Shown: positions 50,131-58,077 of the stretch, one piece after another | How positions within the stretch are numbered: the first letter of the stretch is position 1 | Layout of the letters: every line of letters begins with the position of its first letter | Source: an uncultured Bacteroides sp. | GTDB taxonomy: Bacteria; Bacteroidota; Bacteroidia; Bacteroidales; Bacteroidaceae | DNA length: 64,000 bases | Assembly (NCBI GenBank): GCA_905203765.1 | Contig: CAJKXC010000008.1 | Coordinates: forward strand, 1-64,000 | Direction: 5' to 3' | Made by a program: the position numbers and the translations under genes | Notes under the pieces: generated by a model | Seen by the model: only the letters and a program-made list of their open reading frames with translations | What the model was told of the DNA's origin: nothing | Databases searched by the model: none

Positions 50131-51423
50131 ATGATTAAACAATACTTTACCCAAGCATGGGCGCAACTGCGGCAACAGCCTATTATCAGCGCTGTCAGCA
50201 TTGCAGGTACGGCGCTCGCCATCTTCCTCATTATGCTGGTGGTGATGATGCAGCAAGTGAAAGTGGCACCGTTTGCACCCGAGAGCAACCGCGACCGCTT
50301 CCTGCACGTGCATTACATGAGCATCGGTAACAAATCGTGGGGCGATGGCACCAGCAACGGCCCGATGAGTGCGAAGACTGCCCGCGAATGCTTCCAGTCA
50401 CTGAAGACACCCGAGGCGGTGACTGTTTATACCTGTATGGTGATATCCACTCCTGTCAACCTGCCCGGTCAGCCGGCTGTCGGCATCGACCTGTTGCAGA
50501 CGGATGACGTGTTCTGGCACGTGTTCGACTTTGCCTTTACGGCGGGCAAGCCTTATGATAAGGCAGCGTTCGATGCCGGATTACCCGTGGCAGTCATTAC
50601 CGAGAGCGTAGCCCGCAATTTGTTTCAGACCACCGATGCCGTGGGTCGGGAGTTCCAGCTGAACCATGCGCCCTATAAGGTGGCAGGTGTGGTGAAGGAC
50701 GTTTCGACGCTTGCCACTGCTGCCTATGGACAGGTGTGGGTGCCTTATACTTCGACCGAGATAGCGAAGGATACATGGAGCGACGAGCACATGGGAATGA
50801 TGAGCTGCACCATGCTTGCCCGCAGCCGCGACGACTTCGAGGCTATCCGCCAGGAAGCCGAACGCCGCCGCCAGGAATATAATACGCTGATCGGTACTGA
50901 CGGGTGGGAACTGATTTACCGCAACCGCCCCTACGACCAGGAGAAGAATGCCATCGCCTTTTCTGCCAATCAGGAGCCCGATGTAAACCAGGCACGCCGG
51001 CAGCGAATGATCATCTTCATCATCCTGCTGATAGTACCTGCCATCAACCTGAGCAGTATGACACAGAGCCGCCTGCGCCAGCGCGTGGCCGAGATAGGCG
51101 TGCGCCGTGCATTCGGTTCCACGCGCCTCGAACTGATGGGGCAGATTATCACCGAGAACCTGGTGGTGACACTGATGGCGGGTGTGCTGGGATTGCTGCT
51201 CAGTGTGGCATTCGCTTACTTGGGCAACTCATTGCTCTTTGCACAGGAATTTACCCGGACGCTGAGTCCGCCGGAAGTAGATGCGAGCATCTTGCTGCAT
51301 GCTTCCACCTTTGGGTGGGCGTTGCTGTTCTGCTTTGTGCTGAACTTGCTGAGTTCCGGCATTCCGGCTTGGCGTGCTTCGAGAATGGGAATCGTAAATG
51401 CATTGGGCGGTCGCCTGCATTAA
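50131..51423 (+). CDS. FtsX/MacB-type ABC permease, pair 3 A-type
   Basis: A 430-residue A-type permease beginning MIKQYFTQAWAQLRQQPIIS, TM1 about 18-40. FtsX core AEIGVRRAFGSTRLELMGQI, TM4 end SSGIPAWRASRMGIVNALGG. The periplasmic segment ARSRDDFEAI is the A-type analogue of ARTPDDFPLI (pair 2) and AHSSADFPKI (pair 4). It follows the DUF2807 gene after 27 nt. Confidence 0.85.
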   Translation: MIKQYFTQAWAQLRQQPIISAVSIAGTALAIFLIMLVVMMQQVKVAPFAPESNRDRFLHVHYMSIGNKSWGDGTSNGPMSAKTARECFQSLKTPEAVTVYTCMVISTPVNLPGQPAVGIDLLQTDDVFWHVFDFAFTAGKPYDKAAFDAGLPVAVITESVARNLFQTTDAVGREFQLNHAPYKVAGVVKDVSTLATAAYGQVWVPYTSTEIAKDTWSDEHMGMMSCTMLARSRDDFEAIRQEAERRRQEYNTLIGTDGWELIYRNRPYDQEKNAIAFSANQEPDVNQARRQRMIIFIILLIVPAINLSSMTQSRLRQRVAEIGVRRAFGSTRLELMGQIITENLVVTLMAGVLGLLLSVAFAYLGNSLLFAQEFTRTLSPPEVDASILLHASTFGWALLFCFVLNLLSSGIPAWRASRMGIVNALGGRLH

Positions 51424-51442
51424 TCACTCATCACTAATCACT
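51422..51442. repeat. Heptamer repeat before the pair 3 B-type permease
   Basis: Units AATCACT, CATCACT, AATCACT overlap the A-type stop and are followed by GAAAGAA and the ATG at 51450. Confidence 0.6.
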
Positions 51443-51449
51443 GAAAGAA

Positions 51450-52688
51450 ATGACAAAGAAACTCCTTACACAGATAAAGAATGAATGGCTCTCCAACCTA
51501 TGGCTGGTGCTGGAGCTGCTGGTAGTGAGCGTAGTGATGTGGTATGTGGTCGATTACCTCTATACCCGCGCTGCCACCTACCTGGAACCGAGAGGGTTCA
51601 ATATAGAACATTGCTACCTGATAGAATTGGGCGAACTGACCCCGAAGAGTCCCGACTACATAGCCGACAGGACCTCGCAGGAAACCCACTCCGATATAGC
51701 CGAAATAGTAGACCGCCTGCGCCGCCGCCCCGAGGTGGAAGCTGTCAGCCTGTCGCAGAACTCCTATCCCTACAATGGAAGTAACAGCACCGACATGGTG
51801 CAGTACGATACGCTCCGGTCGCCCGGTTGGACCATTCGGCGCATGGTGACCCCGGACTTTGTCCGCGTATTCCGCTACCAGGGTGCCAACGGCGAGACTC
51901 CCGAACAACTGGCAGAGATGCTGGAGCGGGGCGATTTCCTGGCTTCGAACAATCTGTATGATAAGTACGACCATAAGTTGACGGAATTTGTCGGCAAGCG
52001 TTTCCTGCTTTTCGGTGACACGACGAAGACTTATCAACTGGGAGCCGCCCTGCAGCCGGTGCGCTATCACGACTATGACCAGGCGGGGGATTCCTACTGT
52101 TTCCTTTACAAGCAAAGTTCCTACTGGGTGGGCATGGAGCTTTGTGTCCGCGTCCGCGAAGGGCAGGACAACGGCTTCATCGAGCAGTTGAAGCAGGACA
52201 GTGAAAGCCAGTTCCGCGTAGGCAATGTCTTTATCTCCGAGATACGCTCGTTCGGCGACATCCGCCGCAACTTCCAGCAAGCCTGGACGAATGACATCCG
52301 TAACTATGTGATGGGAATGGGCTTCCTCTTGCTCAACATCTTTCTCGGTTTGCTGGGCACCTTCTGGTTCCGCACCCAGCAACGCCGCTCGGAGATAGCG
52401 CTGCACAAGGCGCACGGCGCCACGGACCGCGCCATCTTCGGCCGCTTGCTCAGCGAGGGGATACTGCTGCTGGCAGTTGTTACGCCCATTGCCCTTGTCA
52501 TCGACTATAACCTTGCCAATATGGAGCTGAACTCCTGGCGCAACGGCACTACCTTGGAGTGGGACCGCTTGCTGCTCTGTGCCGCCATCAGCTTTGTGCT
52601 CATAGCTCTGATGATAGTTATCGGCATCGGCATTCCGGCACGCAAGGCGATGAAGGTACAGCCTGCCGAGGCGTTGCATGATGAATAA
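51450..52688 (+). CDS. FtsX/MacB-type ABC permease, pair 3 B-type
   Basis: A 412-residue B-type permease beginning MTKKLLTQIKNEWLSNLWLV. TM2 side GTFWFRTQQRRSEIALHKAH; C-terminal end IGIPARKAMKVQPAEALHDE. It follows its A partner after 26 nt. The 105-nt gap to the next pair carries a 23-nt tandem repeat. Confidence 0.85.
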   Translation: MTKKLLTQIKNEWLSNLWLVLELLVVSVVMWYVVDYLYTRAATYLEPRGFNIEHCYLIELGELTPKSPDYIADRTSQETHSDIAEIVDRLRRRPEVEAVSLSQNSYPYNGSNSTDMVQYDTLRSPGWTIRRMVTPDFVRVFRYQGANGETPEQLAEMLERGDFLASNNLYDKYDHKLTEFVGKRFLLFGDTTKTYQLGAALQPVRYHDYDQAGDSYCFLYKQSSYWVGMELCVRVREGQDNGFIEQLKQDSESQFRVGNVFISEIRSFGDIRRNFQQAWTNDIRNYVMGMGFLLLNIFLGLLGTFWFRTQQRRSEIALHKAHGATDRAIFGRLLSEGILLLAVVTPIALVIDYNLANMELNSWRNGTTLEWDRLLLCAAISFVLIALMIVIGIGIPARKAMKVQPAEALHDE

Positions 52689-52691
52689 TGT

Positions 52692-52750
52692 TGGTGGGTG
52701 CCTCTTGATAGAGCTGGTGGGTGCCTCTTGACAGAGGTGGTGGGTGCCTC
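52692..52750. repeat. 23-nt tandem repeat between permease pairs 3 and 4
   Basis: TGGTGGGTGCCTC starts at 52692, 52715 and 52738, a 23-nt period (unit TGGTGGGTGCCTCTTGAYAGAG). The two full units are nearly identical; the third is cut after CTC. It is GT/GC-rich and lies just before the pair 4 A-type gene. Not coding: the frame upstream of 52794 runs through it. Confidence 0.8.
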
Positions 52751-52793
52751 ACAACAAATATTACGATTAGAAAACTGTATAAATAGATCTTAT

Positions 52794-54074
52794 ATGATAC
52801 GACTCTACTTTCAACAAGCCCTCTACCATCTGCGTGAGAGCCCCATAATCACTTGGGTTTCCATCATTGGTACGGCACTTGCCATCTGTATGATTATGGT
52901 ACTTGTCATCACCCTGCAAGTGCGCCTTGTGGACTGCGAGCCCGAGGTGAACCGTTCGCGCACGCTCTATGTCTCGGCTATGTCCGTCAGGCTGAAAGGT
53001 GATACGAGGGGTGGTTCGTCCAACGCCCGTATGTCCATCCGCACAGGGCGCGAGTGCTTCCAGGCGCTGACTTCTGCCGAAGCCGTTACGCTCGTCTCCC
53101 TGCAGGAGAAAGTACGCGCTTCCCTGCCTGCCGGGGCAAAGATGACTGCCGACATGGTACAGACGGATGATGCTTTCTGGAATATCTTCCACTTCCGATT
53201 CCTCAGCGGGGCGGCATTTACGAAAGCAGAGAGCGATGCAGGGCAGCCCTGCGCCGTGCTTTCCGCCACCGTGGCACGCCGTCTCTTCGGCACTACGGAT
53301 GTGGCAGGGCAGACGGTGCAGTTGAATCATGTGGAGTATCGCGTGTCGGGCGTTGTAGCCGATGTATCCGTGCTTGCCACTTCTGCTTATGCGCAGGTGT
53401 GGGTGCCCTACAACTCGACGGACGCCGCCCAGCTGTCTTGGCGTGATGACACGATGGGGCAGATGCGTGCCGTTATCCTTGCCCATTCATCGGCGGACTT
53501 CCCGAAGATTCGGGAAGAGGCGGAGCAGCTCCGCCGCAAGTTCAATGACAGTTTGCGCGACCTCGAGATATTCTATCGCGGCCAGCCGGATGCACAGTTT
53601 GCCAACCTCTATCGTAATTGGGACGCTGAGCCCGATACGCAGGCGGTGGTGCTGCGCTACATTGTTATTATCCTTATTCTCTTGCTGGTTCCCGCCATCA
53701 ACCTCTCCAGCATGACGCTCTCGCGGATGCGCCGGCGCATGGCGGAGATAGGTGTGCGCAAGGCTTTCGGCGCTACGAGTGGCGAACTGGTGCGGCAGGT
53801 CTTCTTCGAGAATCTTCTGCTCACGTTGCTGGCAGGCGCCCTGGGGCTGCTGCTGAGTTATGCCGCCACCTTCCTGCTCAGCACCTTCCTCTTCGGCAAT
53901 ATGATGAGCGCCTACCTTAGCGGGGAGACGTCGCTCACACCCGGCATGCTGCTGTCGCCCTGGGCTTTCATCGCCGCCTTCGGCTTCTGCCTGCTGATGA
54001 ACCTGCTCTCGTCCGGCATACCGGCCTGGCGGGCATCGCGAATGAACATAACGGACGCTATCAACCAACGCTAA
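52794..54074 (+). CDS. FtsX/MacB-type ABC permease, pair 4 A-type
   Basis: A 426-residue A-type permease. The real start is the ATG at 52794 (MIRLYFQQALYHLRESPI), matching the start of its paralogues; a longer frame to 52698 crosses the 23-nt repeats. TM1 about 18-40, FtsX core AEIGVRKAFGATSGELVRQV, end SGIPAWRASRMNITDAINQR. Confidence 0.86.
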   Translation: MIRLYFQQALYHLRESPIITWVSIIGTALAICMIMVLVITLQVRLVDCEPEVNRSRTLYVSAMSVRLKGDTRGGSSNARMSIRTGRECFQALTSAEAVTLVSLQEKVRASLPAGAKMTADMVQTDDAFWNIFHFRFLSGAAFTKAESDAGQPCAVLSATVARRLFGTTDVAGQTVQLNHVEYRVSGVVADVSVLATSAYAQVWVPYNSTDAAQLSWRDDTMGQMRAVILAHSSADFPKIREEAEQLRRKFNDSLRDLEIFYRGQPDAQFANLYRNWDAEPDTQAVVLRYIVIILILLLVPAINLSSMTLSRMRRRMAEIGVRKAFGATSGELVRQVFFENLLLTLLAGALGLLLSYAATFLLSTFLFGNMMSAYLSGETSLTPGMLLSPWAFIAAFGFCLLMNLLSSGIPAWRASRMNITDAINQR

Positions 54075-54089
54075 GAAACAGTTACGAAT

Positions 54090-55358
54090 ATGAAAACCCT
54101 ACTGAAACAGATAAGAAACGAATGGCGCAGCAATCTCTTCCTCTTTGTGGAGTTGCTGCTTGTCTTCACCGTGTTGTGGTATATCGTAGACTGGACTGTG
54201 GTTACCGCCCGTGTTTACAATGCCCCTATGGGCTTCGATACCGACCATTGCTACAATATCGACCTCGGCAAATACACCCCGAAGGCCGCCGCTTATAATC
54301 CCGAACTGACTGCAGAGAATGATATGGAAGACCTGCTGCAGATAGTCGATCGCCTGAAGCATCGTCCCGGAGTAGAGGCGGTTGCCCTTTCGCAGAACTG
54401 CTATCCTTATAATGATGGCAGCAACGGTGTTCGCATCGCCGTGGATACCGTCTTGCTGCAAGCACGCTTCTTCATCGTCGAACCGGATTTCTTCCGCGTG
54501 TTCCGTTTCCAGGCGGCGGACGGCAGCGGACCGGACAAGCTGGTAGAGGCAGTACGCCGCAAGGAAATCGTCATCACTTCCAACTTGACGGACGATTATC
54601 CCGAACTGGGGCTTGCCGATGCCACCCCTCTGCTGGGCCGCGAAGTGCCCTATTGGGACCCCAAGGCGACTGTGCGCCACCGCATCGGCGCCATTGCCGA
54701 GCCCACCCGCTGGTCGCATTTCTATACTTCGCATGAGTATGGCGGCGCTTTCATCACTACTACGCTCGATATGGACTTGCTGAAAGAGTACGGCGAAGCC
54801 CGTTACATCACCCTCAGTATCCGCGTATCCGAGGATGAAGACCACGATTTTATCAACCGGTTGATGGATGATGCCGACCGCCTCTATCAGGTAGGTAACC
54901 TCTATCTGCTCAATACCACTTCCTTCGACGACTTGCGCGAAATCTCCGAGTTGGAAGATATGAACGAGGTGAAGACACAACTCTGTGTGCTCGGCTTCCT
55001 GCTGATGAATATCTTCCTGGGAGTTATCGGTACGTTCTGGTTCCGCACGCAGCACCGCCGCGGCGAAGTGGCACTGCGCATGGCTATGGGCAGTTCGCGC
55101 AGCGAAATATTCCAGCGTCTGATGGCAGAGGGAGTGGTGTTGCTCACCCTGGCCGCCGTGCCTGCCATTGTCATCGCCTTCAACATCGGCATAGCCGAGC
55201 TGGTGGATGTGGCAAAGATGCACTTCACCGCCGACCGTTTCCTGATAGGCATTGCCCTCACCTGGCTGCTTATGGCGTTGATGATTGTCGCAGGCATCTG
55301 GTATCCGGCATCCCGCGCCATGAAGGTGCAGCCTGCCGAGGCATTGCACGACGAGTAG
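54090..55358 (+). CDS. FtsX/MacB-type ABC permease, pair 4 B-type
   Basis: A 422-residue B-type permease beginning MKTLLKQIRNEWRSNLFLFV, TM1 about 15-38. TM2 side GTFWFRTQHRRGEVALRMAM; C-terminal end GIWYPASRAMKVQPAEALHD. It follows its A partner after 15 nt. The opposite strand stays open for 423 codons, a shadow. Confidence 0.86.
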   Translation: MKTLLKQIRNEWRSNLFLFVELLLVFTVLWYIVDWTVVTARVYNAPMGFDTDHCYNIDLGKYTPKAAAYNPELTAENDMEDLLQIVDRLKHRPGVEAVALSQNCYPYNDGSNGVRIAVDTVLLQARFFIVEPDFFRVFRFQAADGSGPDKLVEAVRRKEIVITSNLTDDYPELGLADATPLLGREVPYWDPKATVRHRIGAIAEPTRWSHFYTSHEYGGAFITTTLDMDLLKEYGEARYITLSIRVSEDEDHDFINRLMDDADRLYQVGNLYLLNTTSFDDLREISELEDMNEVKTQLCVLGFLLMNIFLGVIGTFWFRTQHRRGEVALRMAMGSSRSEIFQRLMAEGVVLLTLAAVPAIVIAFNIGIAELVDVAKMHFTADRFLIGIALTWLLMALMIVAGIWYPASRAMKVQPAEALHDE

Positions 55359-55397
55359 AAACCGGAGCACATAAACTTAGAAACAAACACGATAACA

Positions 55398-56630
55398 ATG
55401 AAACAGATTATTGCCCTTATCCGTCAGAACGCCTTCTTCAGCGCGGTTTCTGTTGTGGGAACGGCGGTGAGTATCACCTTCGTCATGGCGGTATATATGG
55501 TGTACGACATTCAGACGGCTAATATCGCCCCTGAGTCGCACCGTGACCGGATGGTGTATTCCTCTTACGGCTACACCTATCGCACGTCTAATCATAGCGA
55601 CTCCAATACCGGAATGTCTTACCAGGCGGCGAGTGCTGTCTTTCAGGACCTTCCCGGGGCTGAGGTGGTGGCCTATACGGGACCTACTTACATCAGGTAC
55701 TGCGGCGTTTCGCCGGAGAAGGGGATGCGTCGTACGGTTCGCCAGGTGGATTTGAACTATTGGCAGGTCTACGATATCCCCCTTGTGGCAGGACGCCTCT
55801 TCACGGCCGAAGAATTTGATGCCTGCCGGGATGTGGTCGTCATTGGGGAGCAACTGGCGCGCGAAGCCTTTGGCTCGGCAGAGGCAGCTATCGGCAAGAA
55901 CTATTTCGTGAACTTCAGGCCTAAACGTGTTGTAGGTGTCACACGGGATATCAGTTCGCTTTTTACTTTTGCCTACGGCGAGCTGTGGGTACCTTATTCT
56001 ACACAGAAGACAAGTCTTTATAGTGAAGGTCTACGGGGAGATTTCGAGGTGATGGTTCTTGTTAGGCCCGGAGTCAGCAAGCAGGAACTCAAGCGGCAGA
56101 TAGAACAGTCGCTTGCCCGGTTTAATGAGACACTGACGGAATATACACTGGAACTTCCCGACCTCAGTACCTATACCGAACGCCAGTTCTTCCGCAACGA
56201 TACGATAACTCCTGCGGTGACTTGCATTCTCCTGGGATTAATCCTGCTGATTGTTCCCGCTATCAATGTCAGCGGGTTGATTTCCTCGCAAATGTCCCGT
56301 CGTATGTCCGAACTGTCTGTGCGGAAGGCCTACGGTGCCAGCCGTTCTACCTTAATGATGCAACTCCTTCGCGAGAACCTGGTCTTGGCGTTTCTCGGAG
56401 CATTGCTTGGCTTTGCCTTTTCGTGCCTGTTCCTCTGGCTGGGCAAGGACTGGATGCTGGGCGACGGAGCGCCCGGGAGCAACTTCGACGTCAGCATTTG
56501 GCTATTCCTTCGTCCCACGGTCTTTCTTGCCGTATTGGCGGTATGCTTGTTGTTCAACCTGCTTTCCGTCTTTATTCCGGCATGGAATGCTACCCGCCGT
56601 CCTATTGCCGAAGTCCTTAGCGGAGAATAA
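55398..56630 (+). CDS. FtsX/MacB-type ABC permease, pair 5 A-type
   Basis: A 410-residue A-type permease beginning MKQIIALIRQNAFFSAVSVV, the shortest of the A members. FtsX core SELSVRKAYGASRSTLMMQL, C-terminus FIPAWNATRRPIAEVLSGE. The periplasmic domain begins with VYDIQTANIAPESHRDRMVY, distinct from the other A types. It follows pair 4 after 39 nt. Confidence 0.85.
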   Translation: MKQIIALIRQNAFFSAVSVVGTAVSITFVMAVYMVYDIQTANIAPESHRDRMVYSSYGYTYRTSNHSDSNTGMSYQAASAVFQDLPGAEVVAYTGPTYIRYCGVSPEKGMRRTVRQVDLNYWQVYDIPLVAGRLFTAEEFDACRDVVVIGEQLAREAFGSAEAAIGKNYFVNFRPKRVVGVTRDISSLFTFAYGELWVPYSTQKTSLYSEGLRGDFEVMVLVRPGVSKQELKRQIEQSLARFNETLTEYTLELPDLSTYTERQFFRNDTITPAVTCILLGLILLIVPAINVSGLISSQMSRRMSELSVRKAYGASRSTLMMQLLRENLVLAFLGALLGFAFSCLFLWLGKDWMLGDGAPGSNFDVSIWLFLRPTVFLAVLAVCLLFNLLSVFIPAWNATRRPIAEVLSGE

Positions 56631-56670
56631 TTGAATGGCTGACTGATTAACTCTAAAAACACTCCCAATT

Positions 56671-57981
56671 ATGATACACTCCATCTTGCGCCAAATATGG
56701 AATCAACGCCGTAGCAACGGTTGGCTGTTTGCCGAATTGCTGATAGTCTTTACCCTGATGTGGTATTGCGTAGATGTACTTTATGGTTTCACCCATGCCG
56801 AACGACAACCCAAAGGCTATGATCTGGAACATGTCTATAAGGTAAGGCTCTCGTGCAATCCTACGCAGATTGTGTGGTGCGACTCGGCCGATAGCTTGCA
56901 GCAATTCTGGTTCAAGCCTCTGGAAGAAGTGTTCCGGCGCATCAAGCAATACCCTGCTGTGGAGAGTGCGGCTATGTGGTTGGGCACCGATGCCTATACC
57001 CGCGGTCGCGTTTACCAGGGATATACTACGGACAGTGTACATGTGGTCGAGGCAAATATCCGATATGTGTCTCCCGAATATTTCGACGTTATGCGCATCC
57101 CGATCGTGCAGGGCAGCGGTATGTTTGCTCCGGGCAAGACCGGCTTTGCAAGTGACGCCGGTTCTTCTTTACTCTTTTCATCTGCCGGATGGAATCCCAC
57201 TGCCAGCCCTCAACCGGCGGTAATGACCAGTGACCTTGCCGACAGCCTTTTCCAAACGAGCGCCGGAGCACTGAACCGTGAGTTTATGGATTACTACAAT
57301 TACGGTTTCCGCTATCGCATCTCTGCCGTCTGTGCCCTGCAGAAGACAGATGACTATGCCCGTTACGAGCCTTTCATCCTGACGCCTTTCCCTGGCTGGT
57401 TCTATGAATCGCAGAATATTCCGTTTGTTTCCATCCGCGTACGTCCCGAAGCCGATACGGATGACTTTGCCGCCCGTTTCCTTCGTGAAATGACTCCGCA
57501 GTTGCAGGTTGCCCCGTTCTACCTTTTTGATGCCCGCAGCTATAAAGAGCAGAAGGTAGAGCGTGATGCGGCGGAAGGTGTAACCCCTTATATCCGCAGT
57601 GCCCGTCTTATTGTAGTGTTCTTTGTGTTCAATGTCTTTATTGGGCTTATGGGAACTTTCTGGTTCCGCACCCGTCATCGCCGCAGCGAGATAGCCTTGC
57701 GCATGGCTATGGGCAGTAGCCGTGCTAGGATACGTGCACAGTTATTGGGCGAAGGATTGTTGCTGTTGGCAGTTGCTGCGATTCCTGCCGTGATAATATG
57801 CATCAATATGGTTATGGCGGATATTACCTTTACAGAGGCGACGGATGCCAGTTGGGAGAGGTTCATTATTTGTGTTTTGACTGTCTTGGGTCTGATGGCA
57901 TTGATGGTGATTGCAGGCATCTGGTATCCGGCTTCAAAAGCAATGACCGTGCAGCCTGCCGAAGCATTACACGATGAATAA
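56671..57981 (+). CDS. FtsX/MacB-type ABC permease, pair 5 B-type
   Basis: A 436-residue B-type permease beginning MIHSILRQIWNQRRSNGWLF. TM2 side GTFWFRTRHRRSEIALRMAM, end GIWYPASKAMTVQPAEALHD. It closes the transporter array, 96 nt before the histidine kinase gene. Confidence 0.86.
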   Translation: MIHSILRQIWNQRRSNGWLFAELLIVFTLMWYCVDVLYGFTHAERQPKGYDLEHVYKVRLSCNPTQIVWCDSADSLQQFWFKPLEEVFRRIKQYPAVESAAMWLGTDAYTRGRVYQGYTTDSVHVVEANIRYVSPEYFDVMRIPIVQGSGMFAPGKTGFASDAGSSLLFSSAGWNPTASPQPAVMTSDLADSLFQTSAGALNREFMDYYNYGFRYRISAVCALQKTDDYARYEPFILTPFPGWFYESQNIPFVSIRVRPEADTDDFAARFLREMTPQLQVAPFYLFDARSYKEQKVERDAAEGVTPYIRSARLIVVFFVFNVFIGLMGTFWFRTRHRRSEIALRMAMGSSRARIRAQLLGEGLLLLAVAAIPAVIICINMVMADITFTEATDASWERFIICVLTVLGLMALMVIAGIWYPASKAMTVQPAEALHDE

Positions 57982-58024
57982 GCAAGTTTTTATAATAAGT
58001 TACATTCTTTCTCAATATAACTTG

Positions 58025-58032
58025 TATATTTG
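58025..58032 (+). promoter_or_regulatory. -7 box of the histidine kinase gene
   Basis: TATATTTG matches TAnnTTTG 46 nt before the ATG at 58078. A housekeeping-type box, unlike the sigma-54-like elements of the transporter genes. No clear -33. Confidence 0.5.
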
Positions 58033-58077
58033 CGTTCTTAATAGGAATTCTTGCGCAGATTATCCAAAGTATAGATT

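Noticed and set aside
52698..52793. A longer start for the pair 4 A-type permease.
   Set aside because: The extra 32 codons run through the 23-nt repeat; paralogues begin at the residue matching the ATG at 52794.
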